Source of the DNA: CBCPNA01 sp965120415
GTDB lineage: Bacteria; Bacillota; Clostridia; Lachnospirales; CAG-274
DNA: 64,000 bases
NCBI GenBank assembly: GCA_965120415.1
Contig: CBCPNA010000005.1
Span: 24,787-88,786, forward strand
Direction: 5' to 3'
This document shows, piece after piece, positions 46,163-56,863 of this stretch; the first letter of the stretch is position 1, and each line of letters opens with the position of its first letter. The position numbers and the translations under genes are program-made. A model generated the notes under the pieces. It was not told the origin of the DNA. It searched no databases and was given only the letters and a program-made list of their open reading frames with translations.

Positions 46163-46194
46163 AGACAACGCTTTAGTTGGCGTTGTCTTTTTTG
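46163..46194 (+). terminator. Terminator of rplJ-rplL
   Basis: Nine-base stem AGACAACGC/GCGTTGTCT followed by TTTTTT. Confidence 0.9.
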
Positions 46195-46294
46195 TGTATT
46201 AAGTGCTTTAAAAACTTTTTTTGAATATTATTTAATCTATTTTCAAATTACATAAAATATATTGAAAATTTAAAAAATGTGTTATAATACTGCT

Positions 46295-46475
46295 AAAGAT
46301 AAATTTTACTTTTTTGAAAGTGCTAATTAATGTTAATATGGAAAAAACAGGAGATATTAAAAAAATTAAATAAGTTAACATTGCTTGATGATTTTTATTT
46401 TGTTGTGTAGAAGAATATTATCAAAAGTATAAAAACACAAAAAAGTAACCTAAAATTTAGGTTACTTTTTTAATA
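46295..46475 (+). ncRNA. Candidate plus-strand small RNA facing groEL
   Basis: An extended -10 promoter (TTGAAA 46262-46267, 15-base spacer, TGT followed by TATAAT 46283-46288) and a strong symmetrical terminator at 46443-46473 bound about 180 bases with no good ORF; 11- and 14-codon ORFs lack an SD. The rest of the 46150-46475 gap holds only the rplL terminator. Confidence 0.35.
46443..46473. terminator. Bidirectional terminator at the end of groEL
   Basis: Long perfect stem AGTAACCTAAA/TTTAGGTTACT flanked by A and T runs, so it works for the minus-strand groEL transcript and for any plus-strand transcript. Confidence 0.88.
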
Positions 46476-48110
<1,635 letters not shown>

Positions 48111-48134
48111 TTATAAAATTTATATAAAATAAAA

Positions 48135-48419
48135 TTACTCAACAATAGCTAAAATATCACTTTCTCTAACTATTACATATTCTTCATTATCTATTTTAAC
48201 TTCTGTTCCAGAATATTTTGAATAAATAACTTTATCCCCAACTTTAACTTGCATAGGGACAAGCTTGCCATCAACTGTAGCCCCAGGGCCAACTGCTAAA
48301 ATCTCTGCCTCTTGAGGCTTTTCTTTTGCAGCAGCTGCTAAAATAATCCCTCCTTTTGTTTTTTCTTCTGCTTCTAAGTGTTTTAAAACAACTCTATCTG
48401 CTAATGGTTTAAGATTCAT
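48135..48419 (-). CDS. groS: Co-chaperonin GroES
   Basis: 10-kDa lid of the GroEL cage. 94 residues; mobile loop around [38 protein letters not shown]. First gene of groES-groEL. Confidence 0.97.
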   Translation of the reverse strand: MNLKPLADRVVLKHLEAEEKTKGGIILAAAAKEKPQEAEILAVGPGATVDGKLVPMQVKVGDKVIYSKYSGTEVKIDNEEYVIVRESDILAIVE

Positions 48420-48495
48420 AACTTACCTCCAAAAAGATTGATATTTTAATATTATTAATTATTATGTAAAAAAAATAAAGTTATTACAATTTTGT

Positions 48496-48522
48496 TTAGC
48501 ACTCAATAAAAGAGAGTGCTAA
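48496..48522. promoter_or_regulatory. CIRCE operator (HrcA site)
   Basis: Perfect inverted repeat TTAGCACTC-N9-GAGTGCTAA upstream of groES, so the operon should be repressed by HrcA and induced by heat. Confidence 0.97.
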
Positions 48523-48529
48523 TATAGAT

Positions 48530-48558
48530 ATAGTAATTTAAAGCTAAATATAATGCAA
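48530..48558 (-). promoter_or_regulatory. Promoter of groES-groEL
   Basis: Minus strand TTGCAT (48558-48553), 17-base spacer, TACTAT (48535-48530), placed directly upstream of CIRCE. Confidence 0.6.
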
Positions 48559-48648
48559 CATTAATTTTAAGCTATATAAGGCAAAAAATTACTTTTAAAG
48601 CTTATCTATATTAAAAATGCTTTAATTTACTTTAATTTGCTTTAATTT

Positions 48649-49512
48649 TTAGCTAGTGCCTATTTTTTGGCTACGTGCATAATAAAATAGATATTGCTGG
48701 GCGTATCCAGCCAAATTGCCCCATTTTTCTTTAGCAAAATTATGTATATTTTTTATTGGAACAGATTTTTTGTTAAAATAAAAATGCTCCATAACTCTTT
48801 TAACCCAAACATCTGTAGGAAATACGTCAAATTTTTTTAAACAAAATAGCATAACACAATCTGCAACTTTTGTACCTACTCCTTTTATTAATAAAAGTTC
48901 ATTTTTTGTATTTTCTGAAGATAGCGTTTTATATTTATCAAAACATATTGTTTTGTTATTTATCTTTTCTATTGCATCTAAAATATATTTAGCTCTAAAG
49001 CCTGTTTTGCATGCTTTAAGCTCATCTTCTGTTACGTTTTTTAGCTGCTCTAAAGAAGGGAATAGATAGCTACCTTCATAAAAATCGCCATATTCTTTAC
49101 ATATATTTTTTATTACTTGTTTTATCATAGGTATTCTATTATTTTGCGAAATAATAAAAGAAATTAAGCACTCAAAAGGCTCTTGATTTAAAAGCCTTAT
49201 ACCGGGGGCATATTGTATAGCTTTGTTTAAAATAGGGTCTGTTTTTAATTTATTTTTTATTTTTTCATAATCTGTGTTTAAATCAAAATAATCTATCCAA
49301 ATATCTTCAAATTGCCTTAATGTACAGGGGTAAAATACGATGCTATTATCATTTTGCTTAATATGCAAAACTTTTTTATACGCAATTATTGTATAAAATA
49401 AATCGTCATTTTTTTCAAATCTAAAGCATTGCCCACATTCCAAAATTTGTTGTATATTAAAGCTATTTGCGTTTTTTAGTATTATTTTGTTATTATCTTC
49501 AATATATTCCAT
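48649..49512 (-). CDS. 8-oxoguanine DNA glycosylase (OGG1 family)
   Basis: Base-excision repair glycosylase/AP lyase, 287 residues. N-terminal OGG_N domain, then HhH-GPD. The hairpin LLIKGVGTKVADCVMLF contains the catalytic lysine (GTK), and the conserved aspartate is in FPTDVWVKR. Similar clostridial enzymes act on 8-oxoG. It has its own promoter. Confidence 0.9.
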   Translation of the reverse strand: MEYIEDNNKIILKNANSFNIQQILECGQCFRFEKNDDLFYTIIAYKKVLHIKQNDNSIVFYPCTLRQFEDIWIDYFDLNTDYEKIKNKLKTDPILNKAIQYAPGIRLLNQEPFECLISFIISQNNRIPMIKQVIKNICKEYGDFYEGSYLFPSLEQLKNVTEDELKACKTGFRAKYILDAIEKINNKTICFDKYKTLSSENTKNELLLIKGVGTKVADCVMLFCLKKFDVFPTDVWVKRVMEHFYFNKKSVPIKNIHNFAKEKWGNLAGYAQQYLFYYARSQKIGTS

Positions 49513-49546
49513 GTTTTCTCCTTAATAAAAGTAAGAGTTTTATATA

Positions 49547-49576
49547 ATTATATTCTATATAAATATATTGCGTCAA
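49547..49576 (-). promoter_or_regulatory. Promoter of the OGG gene
   Basis: Minus strand TTGACG (49576-49571), 18-base spacer, TATAAT (49552-49547). Confidence 0.65.
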
Positions 49577-49684
49577 GATATAAAAAAAATTTGTCTATAA
49601 AATTATTTAAAATATAAGTAAAAATTTCTATTTATTATAAAAAATAATAGATAAATAAAAAACTTGAAAAAAATGTAAAAAAAC

Positions 49685-49713
49685 TTGAAAAATTTTTTTG
49701 TTTATAGTATAAT
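49685..49713 (+). promoter_or_regulatory. Promoter of the tail-anchored protein gene
   Basis: TTGAAA (49685-49690), 17-base spacer, TATAAT (49708-49713). Confidence 0.75.
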
Positions 49714-49755
49714 AAAAATAACAGAAATATAATATAAAGAAAAGGGGTTTTGGGA

Positions 49756-50397
49756 ATGAATAATTTTGAACAAATTTTATCAAATTTAAATATTATAGAT
49801 AAAAAGCTTAATGAATGTTTGAACTTTTTATTATACATTGCAAATAATGCTAAAGGTGAACAAAAAAATTTATTAAATAACGAAATATCAAAATTAGAAG
49901 AAGATATTCATACATTACAAAAATTAACAGAAGATTTTACATTTTTTAGCAACATGTCATACAAAAATGTTAATAATAACTACAAAAACTTTAAGCTAAA
50001 TATAAATAAAAATAAAAATGTTTATAAAAAATCTATATATTCAGATTTGCATAAATTTTATAACAGCATAAATAACCATATAGAATTATTAATATTAATA
50101 TTAAATGCAAATAAAAGCCATGATTTAAAAGAAATAACAAATCATTTAGACGATATATTACAATTAACAGCTATATCTTTAAATGATTTTGAAAAAACAA
50201 AGCAACCAGAAAAAGCAAATATAGTTACAAAAAATAATGAAGAATATAAAAAAGATACTACCCTCCCTAAAATAAATAAAAATATAAAGGCTAAGCAAGA
50301 CGAAAAATCAAATCAAAAATTTAGAATAATATTAGCAATTATTTTTATTATTTCATTATTTTTTATAATTAAAAAAATAAGAAAAAAATCAAAATAA
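49756..50397 (+). CDS. Hypothetical coiled-coil protein with C-terminal membrane anchor
   Basis: 213 residues from the ATG at 49756 (AAAGGGG upstream). No N-terminal signal. The first 150 residues are Asn/Lys/Leu-rich and helical, with probable coiled coil around LLNNEISKLEEDIHTLQKL. A Lys-rich linker precedes a single C-terminal membrane helix, LAIIFIISLFFIIKK, ending in basic residues: the layout of a tail-anchored protein with a cytoplasmic body. I recognise no family. Single-gene transcript with its own promoter and terminator. Confidence 0.6.
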   Translation: MNNFEQILSNLNIIDKKLNECLNFLLYIANNAKGEQKNLLNNEISKLEEDIHTLQKLTEDFTFFSNMSYKNVNNNYKNFKLNINKNKNVYKKSIYSDLHKFYNSINNHIELLILILNANKSHDLKEITNHLDDILQLTAISLNDFEKTKQPEKANIVTKNNEEYKKDTTLPKINKNIKAKQDEKSNQKFRIILAIIFIISLFFIIKKIRKKSK

Positions 50398-50430
50398 AAG
50401 CTAAAGAAATACTTTAGCTTTTATTTATTA
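50396..50430 (+). terminator. Terminator of the tail-anchored protein gene
   Basis: Eleven-base stem AAAAGCTAAAG/CTTTAGCTTTT with a 5-base loop, then T-rich sequence; overlaps the stop codon. Confidence 0.85.
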
Positions 50431-50451
50431 TGCCTTTTTAAACTAAAAAAT

Positions 50452-50479
50452 AAAAAAGCCACTTATAAAAAGGGCTTTT
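50452..50479 (-). terminator. Terminator of the rpoD operon
   Basis: Minus-strand stem AAAAGCC/GGCTTTT followed by more T, at the rpoD stop. Confidence 0.7.
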
Positions 50480-51623
50480 AATCTAAATAATCTTTAAGCT
50501 TTTTACTCCTGCTAGGGTGGCGTAACTTTCTTAATGCTTTAGCCTCTATTTGCCTTATGCGCTCTCTTGTTACGTTAAATTGCCTTCCTACTTCTTCTAA
50601 TGTTCTTGCTCTACCGTCTAAAAGCCCAAACCTAAGCTTTAATACTTTTTGTTCTCTTTCTGTTAAAGTATCCAAAACTTCTATTAATTGTTCCTTTAAA
50701 AGGGTAAAGGCGGCTGCCTCTGAAGGAGCTTGTACATCGTCATCTGGTATAAAGTCGCCTAAATGGCTATCTTCTTCTTCTCCTATAGGTGTTTCTAAAG
50801 AAACTGGCTCTTGGGCAATTTTTCTTATTTCTCTAACCTTTTCTACCGGCATTTCCATTTCTTTTGCTAGTTCTTCATCTGATGGCTCTCTGCCTAAATC
50901 TTGCAAAAGCTGCCTTGAAACACGTATTAATTTATTTATTGTTTCAACCATATGCACTGGTATGCGTATTGTCCTTGCTTGGTCTGCTATTGCTCTTGTT
51001 ATAGCTTGTCTTATCCACCATGTTGCATAGGTGCTAAATTTAAACCCTTTTTTATAATCAAATTTTTCTACCGCTTTAATAAGCCCAAGGTTACCCTCTT
51101 GTATAAGATCTAAAAATAGCATACCACGCCCAACGTATCTTTTAGCTATGCTAACAACAAGCCTAAGATTAGCCTCGGCAAGCCTTTTTTTTGCCTTTTC
51201 ATCGCCATCAGCCATTCTTTTAGCAAGCTCTGTTTCTTCATCAGCGCTAAGTAAATCTACTTTGCCTATTTCTTTTAAATACATTCTTACATGGTCATCT
51301 ATATTTATATTAGCGTCGATTAAAGATAAATCTATATCACGGTCTATAACCTCAAGCTCTATAGCTTCAAGCTCCATAGCCTCCATTTCTGATTCTGATA
51401 TTTCTTCTTTATCTTCATCTACAAGCTCTATATCTGTAACATCTATAGCGTTTTCTTCCAGATATTCGTATATTTTGTCTAGATGCTCTGGCTCAAGCTC
51501 GATATCTGAAAGAATATTCATCATTTCTTTATATTTTATAAGCCCTTTTTGCTTTTTGCCAACATCTAAAAGCTCTTTAATTTTAGCGGCAAATAAAATT
51601 TCATTTAAATTATTATTTTGCAA
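50478..51623 (-). CDS. rpoD: RNA polymerase primary sigma factor
   Basis: Sigma-A. 381 residues with an acidic region 1, then region 1.2 [17 protein letters not shown], region 2 ([21 protein letters not shown] and [14 protein letters not shown]), region 3, and region 4 with [27 protein letters not shown]. Downstream of dgt-dnaG, the usual clostridial macromolecular synthesis order. Confidence 0.97.
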   Translation of the reverse strand: MQNNNLNEILFAAKIKELLDVGKKQKGLIKYKEMMNILSDIELEPEHLDKIYEYLEENAIDVTDIELVDEDKEEISESEMEAMELEAIELEVIDRDIDLSLIDANINIDDHVRMYLKEIGKVDLLSADEETELAKRMADGDEKAKKRLAEANLRLVVSIAKRYVGRGMLFLDLIQEGNLGLIKAVEKFDYKKGFKFSTYATWWIRQAITRAIADQARTIRIPVHMVETINKLIRVSRQLLQDLGREPSDEELAKEMEMPVEKVREIRKIAQEPVSLETPIGEEEDSHLGDFIPDDDVQAPSEAAAFTLLKEQLIEVLDTLTEREQKVLKLRFGLLDGRARTLEEVGRQFNVTRERIRQIEAKALRKLRHPSRSKKLKDYLD

Positions 51624-51652
51624 ATTCTTTTCTTCCTTTCAAATATATTAAG

Positions 51653-53419
51653 CTATAACTTAATATGTATTTTATCCAATTGTTTTTTTTTATTTATATA
51701 ATAATTCACTTTTTCTAAATTATTATTATTTAAAAAAGTATTTATTTTAAAATCTATATATTCTATTTCTATTAATTTATAATAATCGTTGATTATTTTT
51801 TCTTTATTTTCAAGCTCTGTTAAATCAATTTTTTGCATAAATACTTTAGATATTTTTTGTTGTACCTCTGTATTTTCAAATTTATTTATTATTTCTGCTG
51901 GAGATATATTCACATTATTTTGATTATAATCAAAAATAATTTTGGCAAGCTCGTAGTATTCTTTATCTAAAAAATGTTCTGGCTTTATATAATCTTTAAA
52001 TGAATTAAAAATATCTTTATTAAAAGCCAAAAGATAAAGCATACCTTTTTTTGCGTTATCGTATTTGTCATTAATAGTTGTTTTAGATTTAGTATATTTT
52101 TTTTGTACAATATTTATACTATTTTTTTGAGAAAAGTTTTCTATTTCTTTATATATATTTTCAGCAGAAACAGAAGTTATTTTACTAGCTTCTTTTACAA
52201 AAAGCTCCTTTTCCATATCGCTATCAAGCTTTGATATTATTTTGGCTATTTCTTTTGTGCAGTCTATTTTTTCATCTATATTGTCTATATTGTATTTTTT
52301 AAGCACTTGATTAATTTCAAAAATAATATAATGTTTAGCTTTAGGGAGCAAATCTTTAAAGCTTTTTTCGCCAAATTTTTTTATATATTCATCGGGGTCT
52401 TTAGCTTTTGGTACCTGCAAAACTTTTGGCTTAATACCGTTTTTGGTTAAAATAGGTATTGTTTTTAATGCGGCTTTAACCCCTGGTTCGTCGCTATCAA
52501 ATAAAATAATTACGCTATTTGTATATTTTTTTAATGTTAAAGCGTGCCTTTCATTAAAGGCGGTACCTAAAGATGCAACAACATTTGTAATACCTATTTG
52601 ATAAAGGGCTATAACATCTATATATCCTTCTACCAAAATAAACTCTTTTGTTTTAGATAATTTTGCAAAATTCATGCTATATAGGTTATAGCTTTTATTA
52701 AAAATTTTGGTATCAGGCGAATTTAGATATTTTGCGGCGTTTTCTTTATCGTATAAATCTCGCCCACCAAAACCTATTATTCGGCCTTGTACATCGATAA
52801 TAGGAAACATTAATCTGCCATAAAATCTGTCATAAAAGATGCCTTTTTTATCTTTTACAATAAGCCCACTTTCCAAAATTTCTGTTTCTGTAAAGTCTTT
52901 TTGTTTTAAAAAATTGTATATGTCGTTATTTTTTTTTAAAGAATATCCAAGCCCATATTTTTTGCGAATAAGGGGCGATATTTTACGCTTATCTAAATAA
53001 GCGTTTGCTATAGCCCCTTCTTTTGTATTAAGATTATCATAATACTTTCTGGCAACTAATTTATGCATATCATAAAGCCTATTTTTTAAATAAGTTAGCT
53101 TGTTAGATTCTTCTTTAGATATATTAAATTCTGGTAATTTATAATTTATTCTATTAGCCAAAAATTTAACTGTATCTAAAAAGTCAAAATTTTCTATATC
53201 CATAATAAAATTAAAAACAGTGCCTGATGCTCCGCATCCAAAACAATGATAAAGCTGCTTTTCGCTGCTTACAGAAAAAGAAGGGGTAGATTCTTTATGG
53301 AAAGGGCATAAGCCAAAATAAGAATTGCCTTTTTGCTTTAAAGGGGTATACATATTTATTATATCAATAATGTCATTACCAAGCCTTATATCTTCTAAAG
53401 TATCTTTTGAATATCTCAT
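51653..53419 (-). CDS. dnaG: DNA primase
   Basis: Makes replication primers. 588 residues: CHC2 zinc finger (C-P-F-H ... CFGCGASGTV), catalytic core with the EGYIDVIAL motif and TOPRIM residues in LFDSDEPG, and a less conserved C-terminal helicase-binding region. Followed by rpoD after 29 bases. Confidence 0.96.
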   Translation of the reverse strand: MRYSKDTLEDIRLGNDIIDIINMYTPLKQKGNSYFGLCPFHKESTPSFSVSSEKQLYHCFGCGASGTVFNFIMDIENFDFLDTVKFLANRINYKLPEFNISKEESNKLTYLKNRLYDMHKLVARKYYDNLNTKEGAIANAYLDKRKISPLIRKKYGLGYSLKKNNDIYNFLKQKDFTETEILESGLIVKDKKGIFYDRFYGRLMFPIIDVQGRIIGFGGRDLYDKENAAKYLNSPDTKIFNKSYNLYSMNFAKLSKTKEFILVEGYIDVIALYQIGITNVVASLGTAFNERHALTLKKYTNSVIILFDSDEPGVKAALKTIPILTKNGIKPKVLQVPKAKDPDEYIKKFGEKSFKDLLPKAKHYIIFEINQVLKKYNIDNIDEKIDCTKEIAKIISKLDSDMEKELFVKEASKITSVSAENIYKEIENFSQKNSINIVQKKYTKSKTTINDKYDNAKKGMLYLLAFNKDIFNSFKDYIKPEHFLDKEYYELAKIIFDYNQNNVNISPAEIINKFENTEVQQKISKVFMQKIDLTELENKEKIINDYYKLIEIEYIDFKINTFLNNNNLEKVNYYINKKKQLDKIHIKL

Positions 53420-53430
53420 GTTTTACCCCT

Positions 53431-54417
53431 TTATATTTTTATAGATTCATATTTTTTAATAGCATATCTATCCGTCATACCAGCTAAATAATCTTGCACT
53501 GCAAGCTCTTTAGAGTCGCCGTTTTTGCATATTCTTGAAAACTCTAAAGGTACTTTATCAAAATTGTTTAAATAAAAATAATATAATTCTTTAAGCATAA
53601 AAGAAAACTCCTCCCTTTCTTTTAAAAGCATTTCTGCCTCATATACGTTTTTAAAAAGAAATTTTCTTAATTTATACATACTTTCTTTAACTTTTTTATC
53701 TAAAATAATATCATTTTTATCAAAGCTATTATTTATAACATTTCTTATTAAAAAATTAATAATATCTTTAGCGCTACTGCCTAAAACAGAGGTGCATTCT
53801 TTTGGCAAGTCTTTTTCTGTAAGTATACCTGCTCTTATAGCATCATCTATATCATGGCTTATATATGCTATTTTGTCAGATATTTGCACAACCTTGCCCT
53901 CTAATGTTTTGGGCTTTCCGCTACTCCTATGATTTAATATACCATCTAGCACTTCAAAAGTTAGGTTAAGCCCTTCCCCATCCTTTTCTAGCTTTTGTAA
54001 TACACGTATGCTTTGCTCATTATGATGAAAGCTTTTATCTGCTATAGCAGACAAAACCTCTTCGCCTAAATGCCCAAAAGGGGTATGCCCAAGGTCATGC
54101 CCAAGGGCAATAGCCTCTGTTAAATCTTCGTTTAAAAATAGAGAGCTTGCTATAGTCCTTGCCACTTGAGAAACTTCTATCGTATGAGAAAGCCTTGTTC
54201 TAAAATGGTCGCCCTCTGGAGATATGAAAACTTGTGTTTTATGTTTTAGCCTTCTAAAAGCTTTGCTATGTATTATCCTATCTCTGTCACGCTGAAAGCA
54301 TGTTCTTAAATCACATTTTTCTTCAAACTTTTCACGCCCAGTAGAATTTTTGCTTTTAAATGCATAAGGGCTTAAAAATTTTTCTTCTTTTTCTTCTTTT
54401 AAAAGTCTTATGTTCAT
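53431..54417 (-). CDS. dgt: dGTP triphosphohydrolase-like HD protein
   Basis: HD-domain enzyme of the deoxyguanosinetriphosphate triphosphohydrolase-like family. 328 residues; metal ligands in RLSHTIEVSQVARTIA and ALGHDLGHTPFGHLGE. It probably trims dNTPs. Upstream of dnaG by 11 bases. Confidence 0.9.
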   Translation of the reverse strand: MNIRLLKEEKEEKFLSPYAFKSKNSTGREKFEEKCDLRTCFQRDRDRIIHSKAFRRLKHKTQVFISPEGDHFRTRLSHTIEVSQVARTIASSLFLNEDLTEAIALGHDLGHTPFGHLGEEVLSAIADKSFHHNEQSIRVLQKLEKDGEGLNLTFEVLDGILNHRSSGKPKTLEGKVVQISDKIAYISHDIDDAIRAGILTEKDLPKECTSVLGSSAKDIINFLIRNVINNSFDKNDIILDKKVKESMYKLRKFLFKNVYEAEMLLKEREEFSFMLKELYYFYLNNFDKVPLEFSRICKNGDSKELAVQDYLAGMTDRYAIKKYESIKI

Positions 54418-54427
54418 AAAACACCTC

Positions 54428-54991
54428 CTAAAAAAATAAATGTTCTATCAATATTTTAAAGCCTATAATTATTAAAATAGCACCTCCTATCCTTTCTGCA
54501 TTTTTAGAAAACTTATACCCTATCTTTTCTCCAATAATGACGCCAAAAAACGATAATGCAAATGTAATAAGCCCTATTATGGCTGAAGATGCAAAAATAT
54601 TTATATCAAAAAATGCAAAACTAACCCCAACCGCTAATGCATCTATGCTTGTTGCTATAGCTAGCATTATTAAGTTTTTTAAAGAAGTTACGCTTTCATC
54701 ATTTTTTGCATCTTCATCTTTTTTAAATGTTTCATAAATCATTTTACTTCCTATTGTAAATAATAGAACGAAAGCTATCCAGTGATCTAATGCTTCTATC
54801 TGGCTTTGAAAAAGGCTAGCTGCATAAAAGCCAATTAAAGGCATAATAAACTGGAATAAGCCAAAAAATAATCCGAATTTAAGCGCTGCATTTATTTTAT
54901 CTTTTTTTAATATAAGCCCATTAGATATGGATACAGCAAATGCATCCATAGAAAGGCTAAAAGCTATTAAAATAATATTTAATAAAGACAT
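54428..54991 (-). CDS. mntP: MntP-family manganese efflux membrane protein
   Basis: 187 residues, six membrane helices arranged as two repeats. Conserved acidic motifs are SLSMDAFAVSISNG in helix 1 and ATSIDALAVGVSFAF in the second half. The family exports Mn2+; a related branch (YtaF) is sporulation-linked, and the spoVAE gene next door makes that worth noting. No yybP-ykoY riboswitch is visible. Confidence 0.85.
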   Translation of the reverse strand: MSLLNIILIAFSLSMDAFAVSISNGLILKKDKINAALKFGLFFGLFQFIMPLIGFYAASLFQSQIEALDHWIAFVLLFTIGSKMIYETFKKDEDAKNDESVTSLKNLIMLAIATSIDALAVGVSFAFFDINIFASSAIIGLITFALSFFGVIIGEKIGYKFSKNAERIGGAILIIIGFKILIEHLFF

Positions 54992-55005
54992 AAAAACTCC
55001 TTATA

Positions 55006-55362
55006 TTAATTTTTTTCTTTAGGGTTAAATATTAAAGCCATTATAAAGGCAAAACATATAGCAGCAGCTATACCTCCAGATGCATTTTTTATACCTCCGG
55101 TTAAAGCGCCAATAAGCCCAACTTTATCAACTTCTTCCATAGCGCCTTTAGCAAGCAAATAGCCAAAACCGGGCAGAGGTACACTAGCTCCAGCTCCAGC
55201 AAAGGAAACAAACTTTTCATATATGCCAAGTCCACCTAATATACAACCAGTAACAACAAATAATACTAATATCCTTGCTGAAGTAAGCTTTGTTTTATCT
55301 ATTAAAATTTGCCCTATAATGCATATTATACCCCCAAAAACAAATGTTTTTAAATAGTCCAT
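55006..55362 (-). CDS. spoVAE: Stage V sporulation protein AE
   Basis: 118 residues, membrane protein of the SpoVA channel that loads dipicolinic acid into forespores. Recognisable by GGIICIIGQILIDKTKLTSARILV and VPLPGFGYLLAKGAMEEVDKVG. Its usual partners spoVAC and spoVAD are not adjacent; it lies between trmD and mntP. Shows that the organism is, or recently was, a spore former. Confidence 0.9.
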   Translation of the reverse strand: MDYLKTFVFGGIICIIGQILIDKTKLTSARILVLFVVTGCILGGLGIYEKFVSFAGAGASVPLPGFGYLLAKGAMEEVDKVGLIGALTGGIKNASGGIAAAICFAFIMALIFNPKEKN

Positions 55363-55425
55363 GTAATAAACTCCTTAATATAAATTTTAAAATTATTTTA
55401 AGCAGTTTATTAAAAAATATACTGG

Positions 55426-56178
55426 CTAAATATAACTACTTGTTTTAATATAGTTTATTAAAAAATCTAAATCGTTATTATTTAAATTAGCTTTTTTTAA
55501 TAAGTCAGGGCGTTTTTTTAGAGTTGTGATTAAAGCATTTTCATGCTTCCAGCTTTCTATTTTTTTATGATTGCCTGAAAGCAAAATATCTGGCACTTTT
55601 TTGCCTTTAAAGCAAAAAGGACGGGTATAAGAGGGCGGTTCTAAAAGGCTATTTTCAAAGCTTTCATTAATAAAGCTTTCTTTTTTGCTCAAAACGCTTG
55701 GTATAAGCCTTGATACACAATCTATAAAAACCATAGAAGCAAGCTCGCCGCCGGTTAAAATATAGTCGCCTATAGATATTTCATCCGTCACAATTTCTTC
55801 TATAATGCGCTCATCTATGCCTTCATAATGCCCACATAATATTATTAAGTCTTGTTCTTTAGCAAAAGTTTTGGCTATAGATTGATTAAGTGTTTTGCCT
55901 TGTGGCGACATATATATAACTTTTGTTTTATTTTTTGAATTAATAATATTTTGTGCGTAGATAAAAGCATCAAATATAGGCTCTGGCTTTAAAAGCATGC
56001 CTGCTCCGCCACCATATATATAGTCGTCTACCTTTTTATGTTTGCTTTTAGAAAAGGCTCTTATATCTATAGCGTTTATATTAATTAGCTCTTTTTGTAT
56101 AGCCCTTTTTATAATGCTATGGTTAAGCCCCTGTAAAATCATTTCTGGAAAGAGGGTTAGGACATAAAAGTTTATCAT
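55426..56178 (-). CDS. trmD: tRNA (guanine-N1)-methyltransferase
   Basis: SPOUT methylase making m1G37. 250 residues; YMSPQGKTLNQ, ILCGHYEGIDERI and ISIGDYILTGGELA form the trefoil-knot SAM site. It overlaps rimM by four bases. rpsP, rplS and ffh, commonly nearby, are absent. Confidence 0.95.
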   Translation of the reverse strand: MINFYVLTLFPEMILQGLNHSIIKRAIQKELININAIDIRAFSKSKHKKVDDYIYGGGAGMLLKPEPIFDAFIYAQNIINSKNKTKVIYMSPQGKTLNQSIAKTFAKEQDLIILCGHYEGIDERIIEEIVTDEISIGDYILTGGELASMVFIDCVSRLIPSVLSKKESFINESFENSLLEPPSYTRPFCFKGKKVPDILLSGNHKKIESWKHENALITTLKKRPDLLKKANLNNNDLDFLINYIKTSSYI

Positions 56179-56678
56179 AAAAGCCCCTCCAAAAGGCTTA
56201 CAGTCATAATCTTGTTTTGCAAATCAATATTTAAAATGCATTTTTTAATAGCTGGTATTAATATTTGCTTTTCTTTATTTTCAACTACATATACATCGTT
56301 AGCTCCAGTAAAGATTATATCGACAAGTGTGCCTAGATGTTCGTTATCTTTTGTTATAACATTTAAGCCGTATAAATCTCTAATATAATATTCATCTTTA
56401 GAACAAGGGAGCGCAAGCTCTTCTGGTATTTTTATTTCTGTATTTTTTAATCTTTCTGCATCATTTATATCGTCTATATTTTCAAATTTTAAAAGGACAA
56501 ATTTTTTATGAAAGCGTACATTTTCTATCTTATAGCTTTTTAAAGAGCCTTTTATAGATAAAAAAACTTCTTTTAAAAGCTCAAATCTTTTAATATCGTC
56601 TGTAAAGGGAAGCGCCCTTACCTCACCTTTTAGCCCTTGTGTATTAACTATCTTTCCTATAACAAAATATTTAGACAT
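56175..56678 (-). CDS. rimM: Ribosome maturation factor RimM
   Basis: 16S rRNA processing factor that binds S19. 167 residues from the ATG at 56678 (AAGGAGAA upstream; an in-frame start at 56738 has no SD). N-terminal VIGKIVNTQGLKGEVRALPFTDD, then a PRC-barrel domain with YYIRDLYGLNVI. First gene of rimM-trmD-spoVAE-mntP-dgt-dnaG-rpoD. Confidence 0.93.
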   Translation of the reverse strand: MSKYFVIGKIVNTQGLKGEVRALPFTDDIKRFELLKEVFLSIKGSLKSYKIENVRFHKKFVLLKFENIDDINDAERLKNTEIKIPEELALPCSKDEYYIRDLYGLNVITKDNEHLGTLVDIIFTGANDVYVVENKEKQILIPAIKKCILNIDLQNKIMTVSLLEGLL

Positions 56679-56708
56679 ATATTTCTCCTTCATATCTTGA
56701 TAATACAT

Positions 56709-56738
56709 ATTATAACAAATGCAAATGATATACGTCAA
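56709..56738 (-). promoter_or_regulatory. Promoter of the rimM-rpoD run
   Basis: Minus strand TTGACG (56738-56733), 18-base spacer, TATAAT (56714-56709). Confidence 0.7.
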
Positions 56739-56765
56739 TTATTTATTAAAAATACCTTTATCAAA

Positions 56766-56836
56766 TTGTCACACATTACAAAAATTAGAATAATATATAA
56801 AAGGCACTTGTCCTAAAAATATTAGGATAATTGCCA
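56766..56836 (+). promoter_or_regulatory. Promoter and leader hairpin of the VWA gene
   Basis: TTGTCA (56766-56771), 17-base spacer, AATAAT (56789-56794). The leader contains TCCTAA/TTAGGA with GGCA/TGCC outside it. Confidence 0.5.
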
Positions 56837-56863
56837 AAAATATATAAATAAAGGAGTTTTTAT

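Noticed and set aside
54428..55005. Mn2+-sensing yybP-ykoY riboswitch before mntP
   Set aside because: Only 14 bases separate spoVAE and mntP; no room and no motif.
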